Of a DNA stretch of 64,000 nt, positions 46,368 to 55,473 are shown in pieces. Source of the stretch: Pseudomonas sp. JQ170C (GTDB taxonomy: Bacteria; Pseudomonadota; Gammaproteobacteria; Pseudomonadales; Pseudomonadaceae); NCBI RefSeq assembly GCF_035581345.1, contig NZ_CP141608.1, forward strand, positions 2,634,501 to 2,698,500, read 5' to 3'. The stretch's first letter is position 1. Every line of letters begins with the position of its first letter. A program made the position numbers and the translations under genes. The notes beneath the pieces were generated by a model, which ran no database searches, was not told the DNA's origin, and saw only the letters and a program-made list of their open reading frames with translations.

Positions 46368-46419
46368 ACAACATCAAACGCATAAAACCGTGAAGATCCC
46401 TTTTGTCAGGAGCAACAAC

Positions 46420-47538
46420 ATGAAACCCGCATGGTCCTGCCTCAACGATGTAAAGATCATCGATGTCAGCCAACTGCTGCCTGGCCCCCATGCCACCTCA
46501 CTGCTGTTGCAGTTGGGGGCGGACGTGATCAAGGTCGAGCAACCGGGTACGGGCGACAGCTCGCGCATGCTCGGTAATGCAGTGTTTGCCCAGTTCAACC
46601 GTGGCAAGCGGTCGATTGCCCTGAACCTCAAGGACCCGGACGATAAAGCCGCGTTCCTCGCGCTGGTCCGCGATTGCGACGCCGTGGTCGAGGGCTTTCG
46701 CCCTGGCGTGATGCAGCGCCTGGGGCTGGGGTACGAGGAATTGGCCAGGGTTAACCCGGCCATTGTCCTCTGTTCGATTTCCGGCTTTGGCCAGACCGGC
46801 CCCTATGCGACCCATGCCGGGCATGACCTCAATTACCTGGCGATGGCCGGCTACTGGTCAATCCCGGTGCAGGTCGAAGACAAGGTCGCCCGGCCCAAAG
46901 TGCGGCTGTCGGACTATGCCGCCTCGGCCTACGCCGCCTTGTCGCTGTCGGTGGCGATCATGAGTGCGCGCCAGCAAGGGGTCGGCCAGCACCTGGACGT
47001 CTCGGTGCACGACTCGATTCTGTCCTGGACCGCGCACATGGCCTGGCTGTCCCGTGGCTTTGAAGACAATCCCGTCGCCTCACCGACGGTGATGCCTGAA
47101 AACGATATCTTCCAGACGCGGGACGGTCGCTACCTGGCGATGGGCATTCTCGAGAACAAATTCTGGGAGACCCTGTGTGATGCGCTGGGTGACGAGTTTG
47201 CGCCGCTCAGGGACAAGCGCTTTGCCAACCGCATGGGTCGCCTTGGCTGCAAGCAGGAGGTCAATGGGCTGCTCAAAGGCATCTTCCTCAGCCGCACACT
47301 GGCGCAATGGGCCGAGGCTTTCGCGGGGCTCGACCTGCCGTTCTCACCGCTGCTCAGCGCCAGTGAGCTGTTCGACGATCCCCATGTACAGGCGCGGGGC
47401 ACGGTGCGGCCATTGCCGAACGAACGGACGATCAGCGTCGGGTTTCCGGTGAAGTTCTCCCGGGGGCTGCCGGAAAGCGACAGCACGGTCCCAGCCTTGG
47501 GTGAGTATGACGTGGCTGCTTTCAAGGCGGGCCTGTAA
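46420..47538 (+). CDS. CaiB/BaiF family (class III) CoA-transferase
   Basis: This 372-residue protein has the family opening VKIIDVSQLLPGPHATSLLLQLGADVIKVEQPGTGD, the FNRGKRSIALNLKDP segment, and HDLNYLAMAGYW, whose Asp is the expected catalytic residue. It should move CoA between carboxylic acids or act as an alpha-methylacyl-CoA racemase; the two are not separable by eye. The start is fixed by CAGGAG just upstream of ATG 46420; the longer frame runs through the repeat element. Its promoter must be inside the element or upstream of it. It could activate acids for the acyl-CoA enzymes of this region. Confidence 0.9.
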   Translation: MKPAWSCLNDVKIIDVSQLLPGPHATSLLLQLGADVIKVEQPGTGDSSRMLGNAVFAQFNRGKRSIALNLKDPDDKAAFLALVRDCDAVVEGFRPGVMQRLGLGYEELARVNPAIVLCSISGFGQTGPYATHAGHDLNYLAMAGYWSIPVQVEDKVARPKVRLSDYAASAYAALSLSVAIMSARQQGVGQHLDVSVHDSILSWTAHMAWLSRGFEDNPVASPTVMPENDIFQTRDGRYLAMGILENKFWETLCDALGDEFAPLRDKRFANRMGRLGCKQEVNGLLKGIFLSRTLAQWAEAFAGLDLPFSPLLSASELFDDPHVQARGTVRPLPNERTISVGFPVKFSRGLPESDSTVPALGEYDVAAFKAGL

Positions 47539-47636
47539 GGGCCCGGGCACCCAGGACGGAGGGGAGAGCGAGCGGTGCCAGGAACAACCCATTCTCACCT
47601 CACCATTCCCAATCGCGCCCTCACTGATTAGACTTG

Positions 47637-47655
47637 CGAAAAATTCTTATTTGCA
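47637..47655. promoter_or_regulatory. Probable Fur box before the sigma factor gene
   Basis: GCGAAAAATTCTTATTTGC resembles the Fur consensus (GATAATGATWATCATTATC) in the way typical of fecI promoters in pseudomonads. It lies 25-45 bp before the ATG of the sigma factor. Confidence 0.65.
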
Positions 47656-47680
47656 ACTGATCATCTTTCAGGGGGGCGGG

Positions 47681-48196
47681 ATGTCCACGGTAGTTCCCGA
47701 CACGGCTGCGTGCATGGGCCTGGAAACGTTGTACCGCGAGCACAGCGGCTGGCTGCGTGTCTGGTTGCGCCAGCGCCTGAACAATTCCGCGGATGCGGCG
47801 GACCTGGCCCAGGACACCTTCATCCGCGTGCTGCTGGCGCGCACTGCGGGCACGCTCAAGGAGCCGCGTCACTACCTGGCAACCATCGCTCGTGGTCTGG
47901 TCATCGACCTGTATCGACGCCGCAGCCTGGAAAGCGCTTACCTCGAAGCCCTGGCGCTGCAGCCGGAACACTATGCGCCCTCTGCCGAAACCCGTGCTGC
48001 GATCCTCGATACGCTGCTGACCATCGACCGCATGCTCGACGGCCTCGGCCCCCGCACGCGGGCTATCTTCCTCGCTGTGCAGCTCGATGGCCTGAGCTAC
48101 GAGAAAGCTGCCGAGCGGGTTGGCGTTTCGGTGACCACCGTGCGCAAGCACCTGGCGCGTGCGCTGATGCATTGCTTGCTGCTCGAGGACGTATGA
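47681..48196 (+). CDS. ECF RNA polymerase sigma factor, FecI-like
   Basis: This 171-residue sigma factor has region 2 (LYREHSGWLRVWLRQRLNN, DLAQDTFIRVL) and region 4 (LDGLSYEKAAERVGVSVTTVRKHLARAL). The GLGPRTRAIFLAVQLDG linker is typical of iron-starvation sigma factors. The ATG at 47681 with GGGGGCGGG before it is chosen over the open frame from 47501. It overlaps the anti-sigma gene by 4 bp and should drive expression of the TonB-dependent receptor gene downstream when the siderophore binds. Confidence 0.94.
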   Translation: MSTVVPDTAACMGLETLYREHSGWLRVWLRQRLNNSADAADLAQDTFIRVLLARTAGTLKEPRHYLATIARGLVIDLYRRRSLESAYLEALALQPEHYAPSAETRAAILDTLLTIDRMLDGLGPRTRAIFLAVQLDGLSYEKAAERVGVSVTTVRKHLARALMHCLLLEDV

Positions 48197-49113
48197 AGGT
48201 CATTCTTGCCGAGGCGGTGGACTGGTACGTGCGCCTGCACGACAGCCGCGTCGATGATGCCACCCGCGCGGCCTGGCAGGCCTGGTGCGCGGCCGACGTT
48301 CGCCATGCCGAAGCCTGGGTGCGCCTGGAACAGCTGCAGCGGCGTCTGGGCAACGCCCCCAGCGGGGCGGCGCTGACGCTGGAAAACGCGCGGCGGGATC
48401 GGCGCAATGCGGTGAAGACGTTGGCGCTGTTGCTCGGCGTCGGCGTGGTCGGTTGGCAGGGCTATCGCGTCTCGCCGTGGAGCGCCGAATACGCCACAGG
48501 GGTCGGCGAGCGGCGACAATTGACCCTGGCCGACGGCACGCGGCTGGACCTCAACACCGACACCCGCGTCGATATCCGCTTCGACGCCGGCCAGCGCCTG
48601 ATCCACCTGCGCCAGGGCGAGATCCTGGTGGAAACCGCCAAAGACCCGCGACCCCTCAGCGTGCGCAGTCCTGAAGGCGACATCCTTGCCCTCGGCACCC
48701 TGTTCAGCGTGCGTCAGGACGCCGGCGTGAGTCATGTGGCGGTGGTCGCCCATGCGGTGGAGGTGCGACCGAACCGATCGGCCCAGGGGGTGCGCATCGA
48801 CGCCGGTCAGCGCCTGAGCTTCAGCGCCGACAACCTGGGGCCGCTGCGGCCGCTGGCCGTCGATGCCCAGGCCTGGACCCGCGGCATGCTGGTCAGCGTC
48901 GACTGGCGCCTGGGCGATGTGGTCAACGAGCTGGCGCGCTATCGCCCCGGTTATCTCGGTTGCGCCGAGCAGGTCACCGGGCTGCGCCTGTCCGGCGCCT
49001 TCAACCTCGACGACACCGACGCCGCCCTGGCCAGCCTGGAGGACTCCCTGCCGATCCGCGCACGGCGTATGACGCGCTATTGGGTGCGTTTGGAACCCCG
49101 CAGCCTGGGGTAA
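48193..49113 (+). CDS. FecR-family anti-sigma factor
   Basis: This 306-residue protein has the N-terminal DUF4880 helix region (LAEAVDWYVRLHDSRVDDATRAAWQAWCA...HAEAWVRLEQLQ) in the cytoplasm. A membrane helix follows near residues 77-95 (LALLLGVGVVGWQGYRV), then the periplasmic FecR domain with GTRLDLNTDTRVDIRFD. It should hold the sigma factor until signalled by the receptor's N-terminal domain. The start codon overlaps the sigma gene stop. Confidence 0.93.
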   Translation: MKVILAEAVDWYVRLHDSRVDDATRAAWQAWCAADVRHAEAWVRLEQLQRRLGNAPSGAALTLENARRDRRNAVKTLALLLGVGVVGWQGYRVSPWSAEYATGVGERRQLTLADGTRLDLNTDTRVDIRFDAGQRLIHLRQGEILVETAKDPRPLSVRSPEGDILALGTLFSVRQDAGVSHVAVVAHAVEVRPNRSAQGVRIDAGQRLSFSADNLGPLRPLAVDAQAWTRGMLVSVDWRLGDVVNELARYRPGYLGCAEQVTGLRLSGAFNLDDTDAALASLEDSLPIRARRMTRYWVRLEPRSLG

Positions 49114-49229
49114 GGTGCCCAATCGCGATTTTTTCGCATTTGGGGGTGACAGATTTCTTTCGCTGTTTCGGCTCTTGAGAACGCGCGCATCGGACGCGCT
49201 CAAGACAACCCGAACAGGAGCCCCGTTTC

Positions 49230-51650
49230 ATGTCTGCACGCCGTTCTCCACTCGCCCGCAGCATTCGCCAGGCGACCCTGGCGTTGAGCCTTTGCAGCGC
49301 TGCACTGGCGACTTCAACCGCCTGGGCCGCACCGCAGCACTACGATATCCCGGCCGGCAGCCTGGCCGCCGCGATCAGCCAGTTCGCCGCCGCCAGCGGC
49401 GTGACCATCAGCTTCAGCAGCGAAGAAACCGCCGGGCTGCAGTCATCCGGGCTGCGGGGCAGCTTCGAGCTGGAGCAGGGCTTTGCCGCGTTGCTGCAGG
49501 GCAGTGGGCTGCGGGTGCAGCAGGCGGGAGAAAAGCGCTATGTGCTGAGCCCGGCGCACACCGGCGATGCCGTTGAACTGGGGGCGACCAGCATCGACTC
49601 CACAGGCCTGGGGGGGACCACCGAAGGCACCGGCAGCTACACCACCGGCGTGACCAGCACGGCGACCAAGATGAACCTGTCGATCCGTGAGACGCCGCAA
49701 ACCATCACAGTGGTGACCCGTCAGCGCATGGACGATCAGCACTTGGCGAGCATGACCGATGTGCTGAAAAGCACACCGGGCATCACCATGACCCAGGATG
49801 GCGGCGAGCGCTTCAACATCTATGCCCGTGGCAACGCCATCAACACCTATCAGTTCGACGGCGTCACCACGGTCCAGGAAAACGTCACCCGCAACATGCC
49901 CAGCACCTTGCTGGACATGGCGCTGTATGACCACGTCGAGATCGTGCGTGGCGCAACCGGCCTGATGACCGGAGCAGGCGAGCCCAGTGGCGTGGTCAAC
50001 CTCGTTCGCAAAAAGCCGACGCGTGAATTCAAATCCTACGTGCAGGGCAGTGCGGGCTCCTGGGACAACTACCGCGCAGAGGTCGACCTCTCTGGCCCGC
50101 TGAATGAGCAGAAGACGATCCGCGGCCGCTGGGTAGCCGCCAAGCAGGACAATGACTCGTTCATGGACTGGTACACCCAGGACCGTGAAATTCTCTATGG
50201 CGTCGTGGAAGGTGACCTGAGCGATACCACGCTGCTGCGTTTTGGTATCGACAATCAGAAATACAAAGCCACGGGCTCGCCCGGTGTACCGCTGCTCTAC
50301 ACCAATGGGCAGCCGACGGATTTCTCCCGTTCGACAAGCTCGGGCGCGCGCTGGGGCCATGAAAAGTTCGACACCACCAACTACACCGCGACGCTGGAGC
50401 AGATGCTCGCCCATGACTGGGAACTGCGCGTGGTGGGCAACTACATGAAGATCAAGCGCGACCTGGACAACACCACCTACGGTAGCCAGACCGGCCGGTC
50501 CTTCATTGACCAGGCGACTGGCGAGGCGCAAGGCTCCCACGACAAAGCCAAGGTCGATCAGGTCCAGAAAGGCGTGGATATCAACCTCAGAGGGCCTTTC
50601 GCGTTGTTCGGCCGTTCCCACGATCTGGTCGTCGGCTACAACTATGGCGATTACCACAACGATCACGTGGCGTATTCGGGCGACGTCGATTTCAATTACA
50701 CCACCTGGGACAACGAGATCATCAACGCGCCGTTCACGGGCGGGCTGGATTTCGACACCAAGGTCCGCCAACAAGGCTACTTCACCGCCAGCCGCTTCAA
50801 CTTCACCGACCAGCTTCACCTGATCCTGGGCGCGCGGGTATCGGACTACCGCTATGACTACTACTTGAGGGGGTATGACTTCGGTGACCCTGACGAGTTG
50901 ATCATTCCGTACGACATGAAGGAAACCGGCGTGGTCACGCCCTACGCCGGCCTGATCTACGACCTCACCCCTGCGCAGTCGGTGTATGTCAGTTACACCG
51001 ATATCTTCAGGCCGCAGAATGCCCGCGACAGGACCGGCAAGGTACTGGACCCGGAGGTGGGTACCAACTATGAACTGGGCTGGAAAGGCGAGTTCTTCGA
51101 GGGCCGCCTGAATGCCAATGCCGCGCTGTACTGGATCAAACGTGACAACCTGGCCGTGGATGATCCGGACGCCAATGTGCCGGGCACCAACGACCCTGCC
51201 TCCCGTGCCGAAGATGGCGCCGAAACCAAAGGCATCGACCTGGAACTGGCCGGCGAGGTTGCACCCGGCTGGAACATCCAGACCGGCTACAGCCACACCC
51301 GCACCGAAAACGCTGACGGTGTTCGCCTGACCACTCAACTGCCCATGGACACCTTCCGCTTCTGGACCACCTACCGCTTGCCTGGCGAGTGGGAGAAGCT
51401 GACCGCGGGCGCCGGTGTGAACTGGAACTCCAAGTCGTCGGTGTACTTCAGCCGCTATAGCACGCGCATTACCCAGGATGACTACGCCGTCGCCAGCCTG
51501 ATGGCGCGTTACCAGATCAACGACCACCTCGCGGCTACCCTGAACCTCGACAATATCTTCGACGAGAAGTACTACTCCGGCATGGCCGGCAGTTACGGCC
51601 ACTACGGGGCGCCGCGTAATGCCAACCTGACGATGCGCTATGACTTCTAA
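49230..51650 (+). CDS. TonB-dependent siderophore receptor with signalling (STN) domain
   Basis: This 806-residue receptor has a signal peptide (to TAWAA, about residue 34). An STN signalling domain follows (YDIPAGSLAAAISQFAAASGV to about residue 110), then a TonB box region, a plug (NLSIRETPQTITVVTRQRMDDQ), a 22-strand barrel and a terminal MRYDF. The plug and barrel are of the FpvA/FoxA/FhuE ferri-siderophore group. The STN domain matches the FecI/FecR pair just upstream, giving a complete cell-surface signalling system. AGGAGC precedes the ATG. The siderophore cannot be named; no biosynthetic genes lie nearby, so it is probably a xenosiderophore. Confidence 0.94.
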   Translation: MSARRSPLARSIRQATLALSLCSAALATSTAWAAPQHYDIPAGSLAAAISQFAAASGVTISFSSEETAGLQSSGLRGSFELEQGFAALLQGSGLRVQQAGEKRYVLSPAHTGDAVELGATSIDSTGLGGTTEGTGSYTTGVTSTATKMNLSIRETPQTITVVTRQRMDDQHLASMTDVLKSTPGITMTQDGGERFNIYARGNAINTYQFDGVTTVQENVTRNMPSTLLDMALYDHVEIVRGATGLMTGAGEPSGVVNLVRKKPTREFKSYVQGSAGSWDNYRAEVDLSGPLNEQKTIRGRWVAAKQDNDSFMDWYTQDREILYGVVEGDLSDTTLLRFGIDNQKYKATGSPGVPLLYTNGQPTDFSRSTSSGARWGHEKFDTTNYTATLEQMLAHDWELRVVGNYMKIKRDLDNTTYGSQTGRSFIDQATGEAQGSHDKAKVDQVQKGVDINLRGPFALFGRSHDLVVGYNYGDYHNDHVAYSGDVDFNYTTWDNEIINAPFTGGLDFDTKVRQQGYFTASRFNFTDQLHLILGARVSDYRYDYYLRGYDFGDPDELIIPYDMKETGVVTPYAGLIYDLTPAQSVYVSYTDIFRPQNARDRTGKVLDPEVGTNYELGWKGEFFEGRLNANAALYWIKRDNLAVDDPDANVPGTNDPASRAEDGAETKGIDLELAGEVAPGWNIQTGYSHTRTENADGVRLTTQLPMDTFRFWTTYRLPGEWEKLTAGAGVNWNSKSSVYFSRYSTRITQDDYAVASLMARYQINDHLAATLNLDNIFDEKYYSGMAGSYGHYGAPRNANLTMRYDF

Positions 51651-51654
51651 CGTG

Positions 51655-51685
51655 AACGCGGTGCGGCATCGCCGCACCGCGTTCA
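51655..51685. terminator. Bidirectional terminator between receptor and Tsx-like genes
   Basis: A perfect 14-bp inverted repeat (51655-51668 with 51672-51685, loop ATC) lies directly between the two convergent stop codons. Confidence 0.85.
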
Positions 51686-51688
51686 ACC

Positions 51689-52522
51689 CTAGAAACTGAT
51701 CTCCATATTGAAGGTGGGCGTAGATGTCCGACTGCCACGACCGCCGTCGACACCAAACTTGTTGTGCCAATACTCATAACCCACCCCCAGCCAGAGATTG
51801 GGTTTGGTCTTCTCTCCAGGACGCAGGGCGAACAGCAACGAGCTTCGCAACAGGGTTTCGGCTGCGGTGTCCCGGTCGTTGTAGTCCTTGCCCTTTTCGC
51901 CGATGTGATTGAGCGTGCCCTGGAACTTGGCATTGTGCGTGCCGACCTGGAACGGCCTGAGCCAGGTCAGGTTCAGGGCATAGGTGCCGTCGAACGTCAG
52001 TTCCTTGTCGCGCACGCCCGGAATGCCACTCTGGTTATGCTCGCGGTAATACATCAGGCTGAGGTCCAGAACCCCGACGCTGTTGAATTTCAGCGTCGGC
52101 CCGACAACCACGGCGCGTTTGTTGGACGAGCCGAGGTTGTTGTTACGGTTGGCGTCGAAGCCCAGGGTCAAGGCGTAGTCCTTGATCAGGCCGTCACCCT
52201 TGGGAATATCCAGCACGCGCGAAGCAAACAACTGATTGCGGTAAACGGCATACACTTCACTGCTGCCATGGTCGGTGCCCTTGCGTGGATCATTGCTGTC
52301 CGATAGCAATACGTCGATATTGAGAAAGTTGCTGCCGTACCGGTAGCCGTCGGCGTGGGTGAAGGTAAAGACCCTTTTGCTGATGTAGTGGGGATTGTTG
52401 GGGTTGGTGAACTGTTTGCCATAACGAAAGCCCACGCTGTTGTTGACCCACTCGAACGCCTGAGCGGGTTGCTGGTAGAGCAGGGCTGCGGAAACGGCGG
52501 CGCTGAGTAGAATGTATTTCAC
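51689..52522 (-). CDS. Tsx-like outer-membrane nucleoside channel
   Basis: This 277-residue protein has a signal peptide (MKYILLSAAVSAALLYQQPA-QA). The Tsx/OmpK family opening FEWVNNSVGFRYGKQFTNPNNP follows, with the middle segment DVLLSDSNDPRKGTDHGSSEVYAVYR and a terminal EISF. Tsx channels let nucleosides and nucleobase-like compounds through the outer membrane. It is the last gene of the minus-strand set that also codes for a nucleobase permease and a guanine-deaminase-like enzyme, which supports a nucleobase-like substrate. Confidence 0.9.
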   Translation of the reverse strand: MKYILLSAAVSAALLYQQPAQAFEWVNNSVGFRYGKQFTNPNNPHYISKRVFTFTHADGYRYGSNFLNIDVLLSDSNDPRKGTDHGSSEVYAVYRNQLFASRVLDIPKGDGLIKDYALTLGFDANRNNNLGSSNKRAVVVGPTLKFNSVGVLDLSLMYYREHNQSGIPGVRDKELTFDGTYALNLTWLRPFQVGTHNAKFQGTLNHIGEKGKDYNDRDTAAETLLRSSLLFALRPGEKTKPNLWLGVGYEYWHNKFGVDGGRGSRTSTPTFNMEISF

Positions 52523-52534
52523 GGTCAGTCCTGA

Positions 52535-53926
52535 TCAGGGTTCGAGGCTGTCGAGCATCATGTGCCTGACGCCCTCTTGGGCGTTCTTGCGCAGTCGGGC
52601 CAGGTCCAGCCCGGGGATTTCACCCCGGTCGACGGCCACGCAGCCGTTGATGATGCTGTAGTGCACGGCTACCGGCTCGCCGGCCGCCACCGGCGCCACG
52701 GCGATGTCGTGGAAGCCGAAGAAGCGCGGGTGGTCGAGCCTGTACACCACCAGGTCGGCCGCCTGGCCAACCTCCAGGGTACCCACGGCATCCAGCCCCA
52801 GTACGCGGGCCCCTCCGGCACTGCCCCAATGAATGACATCTTCAATGGTGGTTGCCTGCACGCCTTGGGCGGCGCGGTGAATCAGCCAGGCCATGTTCGC
52901 TTCGCTGATCATGCTGCCGGACTCGTTCGAGGCGACCCCGTCCACGCCCAGCGAGATGGTGACCCCGGCGTTGGCCAGTTGCGGGACCGGGGCGATGCCA
53001 CTGCCAAGGCGGCTGTTGCTGAGCGGGCAATGGGAAATGCCGGTGTTGGTTTGCGCGAGCAGGCGAATCTCGCCCGGCTCCAGGTGGACCATGTGCGCAA
53101 ACCAGACATCCGGCCCCAGCCATTCGTGCTCAGCCACAAACTCGACCGGCAGGCAGTTGAACTTCTCCCGGCAGAAGTTCACATAGTTGCGGGTTTCCGA
53201 GAGGTGGCTGTGCATGCGCAGCCCCATGTCCCGGGCGCTGTGGGCCAGCTCGCGCAGCAGGGCAGGCGGCAGGGAGAAGGTCGGTGTGGTCGGTGCAACC
53301 ACCACCCGGCGCATCGCCGTCGGCGTGTCCTGGTGATAGCGCGCTTTCAGCCGTTCGATATCCCCGAGCATCTGTTCCAGGGTTTCCGGGAGCAGCGCCG
53401 TTTTCGAGAAGCCAGGGTGCGCATTGGCCGACTCCAGCGCGCCGCCACGGCACAAGACAAAGCGCATGCCGAACGCTTGCGCGACATTGAACAGCAGGTC
53501 GCCGCTCTCGGTGCTGCCGTGGGCATGGTAGAGATAGTGGTGGTCGGCACAGGTCGTGACCCCCGACAGCAGCAGTTCGGCCATGCCCAGTTGCGCAGCG
53601 ACATGGATGAGCGTCGGGGTAAAGCGGTCAAGGCGCGGGTAGGGCACGCTGGCCAGCCAGTCCTGCAAGTCCTGGTTCATCCCGGACGGAACCGCCTTCA
53701 GCAGGTTCTGCGCCAGGTGATGGTGGGTATTGACCCAGCCGGGGTAGACCACGCAATCGGTGGCGTCGATGACCCGTTCGCCCGGTTGAGCGCTGAGGTT
53801 GCTTGCAATCTCGGTGATCACGCCGTTGCCAATACGTATGTCCACCCGGCCTGCGCGGGCACGCGGGCCGCGCAGGCCGGTCATTACCGCGGACGATCCT
53901 TTCACCAGAATATTTTGCTGTTTCAT
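52535..53926 (-). CDS. Amidohydrolase-superfamily deaminase, 8-oxoguanine/guanine deaminase-like
   Basis: This 463-residue cyclic deaminase has the N-terminal metal ligands in VNTHHHLAQNL (near residue 67), the HSHLSE histidine and the aspartate in LGVDGVASNES near residue 320. The length and motif order match the TrzN/AtzB/8-oxoguanine deaminase group. It also resembles my memory of the P. aeruginosa 8-oxoguanine deaminase PA0142. It should remove an amino group from a purine- or pyrimidine-like ring. It lies 30 bp downstream of the permease gene and 12 bp upstream of the Tsx gene on the minus strand. Confidence 0.88.
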   Translation of the reverse strand: MKQQNILVKGSSAVMTGLRGPRARAGRVDIRIGNGVITEIASNLSAQPGERVIDATDCVVYPGWVNTHHHLAQNLLKAVPSGMNQDLQDWLASVPYPRLDRFTPTLIHVAAQLGMAELLLSGVTTCADHHYLYHAHGSTESGDLLFNVAQAFGMRFVLCRGGALESANAHPGFSKTALLPETLEQMLGDIERLKARYHQDTPTAMRRVVVAPTTPTFSLPPALLRELAHSARDMGLRMHSHLSETRNYVNFCREKFNCLPVEFVAEHEWLGPDVWFAHMVHLEPGEIRLLAQTNTGISHCPLSNSRLGSGIAPVPQLANAGVTISLGVDGVASNESGSMISEANMAWLIHRAAQGVQATTIEDVIHWGSAGGARVLGLDAVGTLEVGQAADLVVYRLDHPRFFGFHDIAVAPVAAGEPVAVHYSIINGCVAVDRGEIPGLDLARLRKNAQEGVRHMMLDSLEP

Positions 53927-53956
53927 CGCCAGATCCTTTGCGTAAGCAGTGATGGG

Positions 53957-55297
53957 TCAGTGACCATGGGAGGAGCGTTCCAGCACCGGCTTGGCCGAGG
54001 TGTCGACGCCATTGAGCAGGACGTTGAGCAGTACGGCGACGATGCAGGCGATCACCACGCTGCTGTGCAGGAACGGTTGGCTCCAGGCCGGCAACTGGCT
54101 GAACAGGGTTGGCGCAAGCACCGGGACCAGGCCCACGGAGATGCTGAACGCGACGATCATCACGTTGTGCCGGCTGTTCTCGTAATCCACTTTGGCCAGG
54201 GTCTGGATGCCCGCAGCCGCCACCACGCCGAACATGGCAATCGCGGCGCCGCCCAGGGCGGCCGCAGGTGTGGAGGCAATCACCGCGCCGGCTTTGGGCA
54301 CCAGGGCCACCAGGCACATGATCACCCCGCTGGTGGCGACGACCCAGCGGCTGCGCACGCCGGAGAGAATCACCAGGCCGACGTTTTCCATGTGGGCAAT
54401 GAACGGAAACGCAGCGAAGCAGCCGGCGATGGCACTGGACAGGCCATTGGCGCGCAGGCCATTGACCACTTCGTTCTGCTTGATCGGTTTATCGACAATG
54501 TCGCCGATGGCAACGAACAGCCCCATCGACTCGACCATCTGCACGATCATCACCACCAGCATGGTGGCAATCGGCAGGATCGCGAACGTCGGCACGCCGA
54601 AGTAGAACGGATAGGGCGCGGTGAGCCACGGCGCATCGCCCACCCGGCTGAAGTCCCCCATGCCCAGGGCGCAACCGAGCACGGTGCCGATGACCATGCC
54701 GATCAGCACCGAGAGGTTGCGCATCATCGGGTTGCCGAAGCGGTTGACCGCCAGGATGGTGACCAGCACCACGGCGGACACCAGCAGGAAAGCCGGCGCG
54801 CCGTAGTTGGCGTTGTTCTTGCCGCCGCCCGCCCAGGAATAGGCGACCGGCAGCAGTTGCAGGCCGATGACCGTGACGATGCAACCGATCACCACCGGCG
54901 GAAAATAGGGGCGCATGCGGCCCACCATCGGTGCGGCCAGCATGGTGATGACCCCGGCGCCAATCACCGCTCCGCAGATGCCGGCAATGCCGATGTCCGG
55001 GTTGGAGCCGATCGCGATGACCGGGCCGACACTGCTGAAGGCCGCGCCCTGGAGCACCGGCAAACGCACGCCGAATTTCCAGAAGCCAACGGTTTGCAGC
55101 AGGGTGGCAATGCCGGTACAGAACAGGGTGGTGCTGATGAGGATAACGGTCTCGGCGTGGGAGAGTTTCAGCGACGAGGCGACCAGCAGGGGTACGGCGA
55201 CCGACCCGAGGTAACAGATCGCCATGTGCTGTATGCCGAGCGTCACCATCTGCCGCACCGGCAGTAGCTGGTCAACGGGGTGCTTGTGTGAAGTCAT
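53957..55297 (-). CDS. NCS2 (xanthine/uracil) family nucleobase permease
   Basis: This 446-residue permease has fourteen hydrophobic segments and the family pieces QHMAICYLGSVAVPLLVASSL near the start and FGVRLPVLQGAAFSSVGP near residue 80. The NAT signature ENVGLVILSGVRSRWVV lies near residue 297, with Glu at the first position. It imports a purine- or pyrimidine-like ring with a cation. AGGAG precedes the ATG, and an Hfq/Crc-type motif lies just upstream. A 176-bp gap separates it from the cobW gene, so it may have its own promoter. Confidence 0.92.
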   Translation of the reverse strand: MTSHKHPVDQLLPVRQMVTLGIQHMAICYLGSVAVPLLVASSLKLSHAETVILISTTLFCTGIATLLQTVGFWKFGVRLPVLQGAAFSSVGPVIAIGSNPDIGIAGICGAVIGAGVITMLAAPMVGRMRPYFPPVVIGCIVTVIGLQLLPVAYSWAGGGKNNANYGAPAFLLVSAVVLVTILAVNRFGNPMMRNLSVLIGMVIGTVLGCALGMGDFSRVGDAPWLTAPYPFYFGVPTFAILPIATMLVVMIVQMVESMGLFVAIGDIVDKPIKQNEVVNGLRANGLSSAIAGCFAAFPFIAHMENVGLVILSGVRSRWVVATSGVIMCLVALVPKAGAVIASTPAAALGGAAIAMFGVVAAAGIQTLAKVDYENSRHNVMIVAFSISVGLVPVLAPTLFSQLPAWSQPFLHSSVVIACIVAVLLNVLLNGVDTSAKPVLERSSHGH

Positions 55298-55316
55298 GAT
55301 GTTGCTCCTCTGAATC

Positions 55317-55324
55317 TTGTTGTT
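55317..55324 (-). promoter_or_regulatory. Hfq/Crc-type motif AACAACAA before the NCS2 permease
   Basis: A perfect AAnAAnAA match on the minus strand lies 19 bp before the ATG at 55297, upstream of the AGAGGAGC ribosome site. Confidence 0.6.
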
Positions 55325-55473
55325 GTGCTGTTAAGAGGCCTATCCATTCAGACTGTACAAATTCGACACGAGAACGCTGCACCCCGTAGGCTCGTTGCCC
55401 AGGTCGCCTTCAAGGTGGTGGGGCTGGCTGCGCCGGCGCATCGGCGCGGCGGCGCAGTTGACCGGCGGATGCC

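Larger units (their letters stand above)
45590..46399. repeat. Large composite inverted-repeat element, copy 3 (810 bp, core inverted)
   Basis: The left end (GGTTCTTCGTGGATTG) and the right end (inverse of GGATCTTCACGGTTTT) are oriented as in copy 1. However, the A-type arm (about 45765-45935) is on the left and the B-type arm (about 46060-46245) on the right, and the asymmetric core is reversed too. The inner part is thus flipped relative to the ends. In the left arm the usual A/T-rich hairpin is replaced by a different perfect one, GTTCCTTTGG with CCAAAGGAAC (45720-45747). Hairpins also lie at 45831-45846 and 46156-46171. It ends 20 bp before the CoA-transferase start. Confidence 0.9.

Noticed and set aside
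52562..55267. A 901-codon open frame on the plus strand
   Set aside because: It runs antisense to the deaminase and permease genes, is rich in His, Gln, Arg and Asp without any domain, and has no ribosome site.
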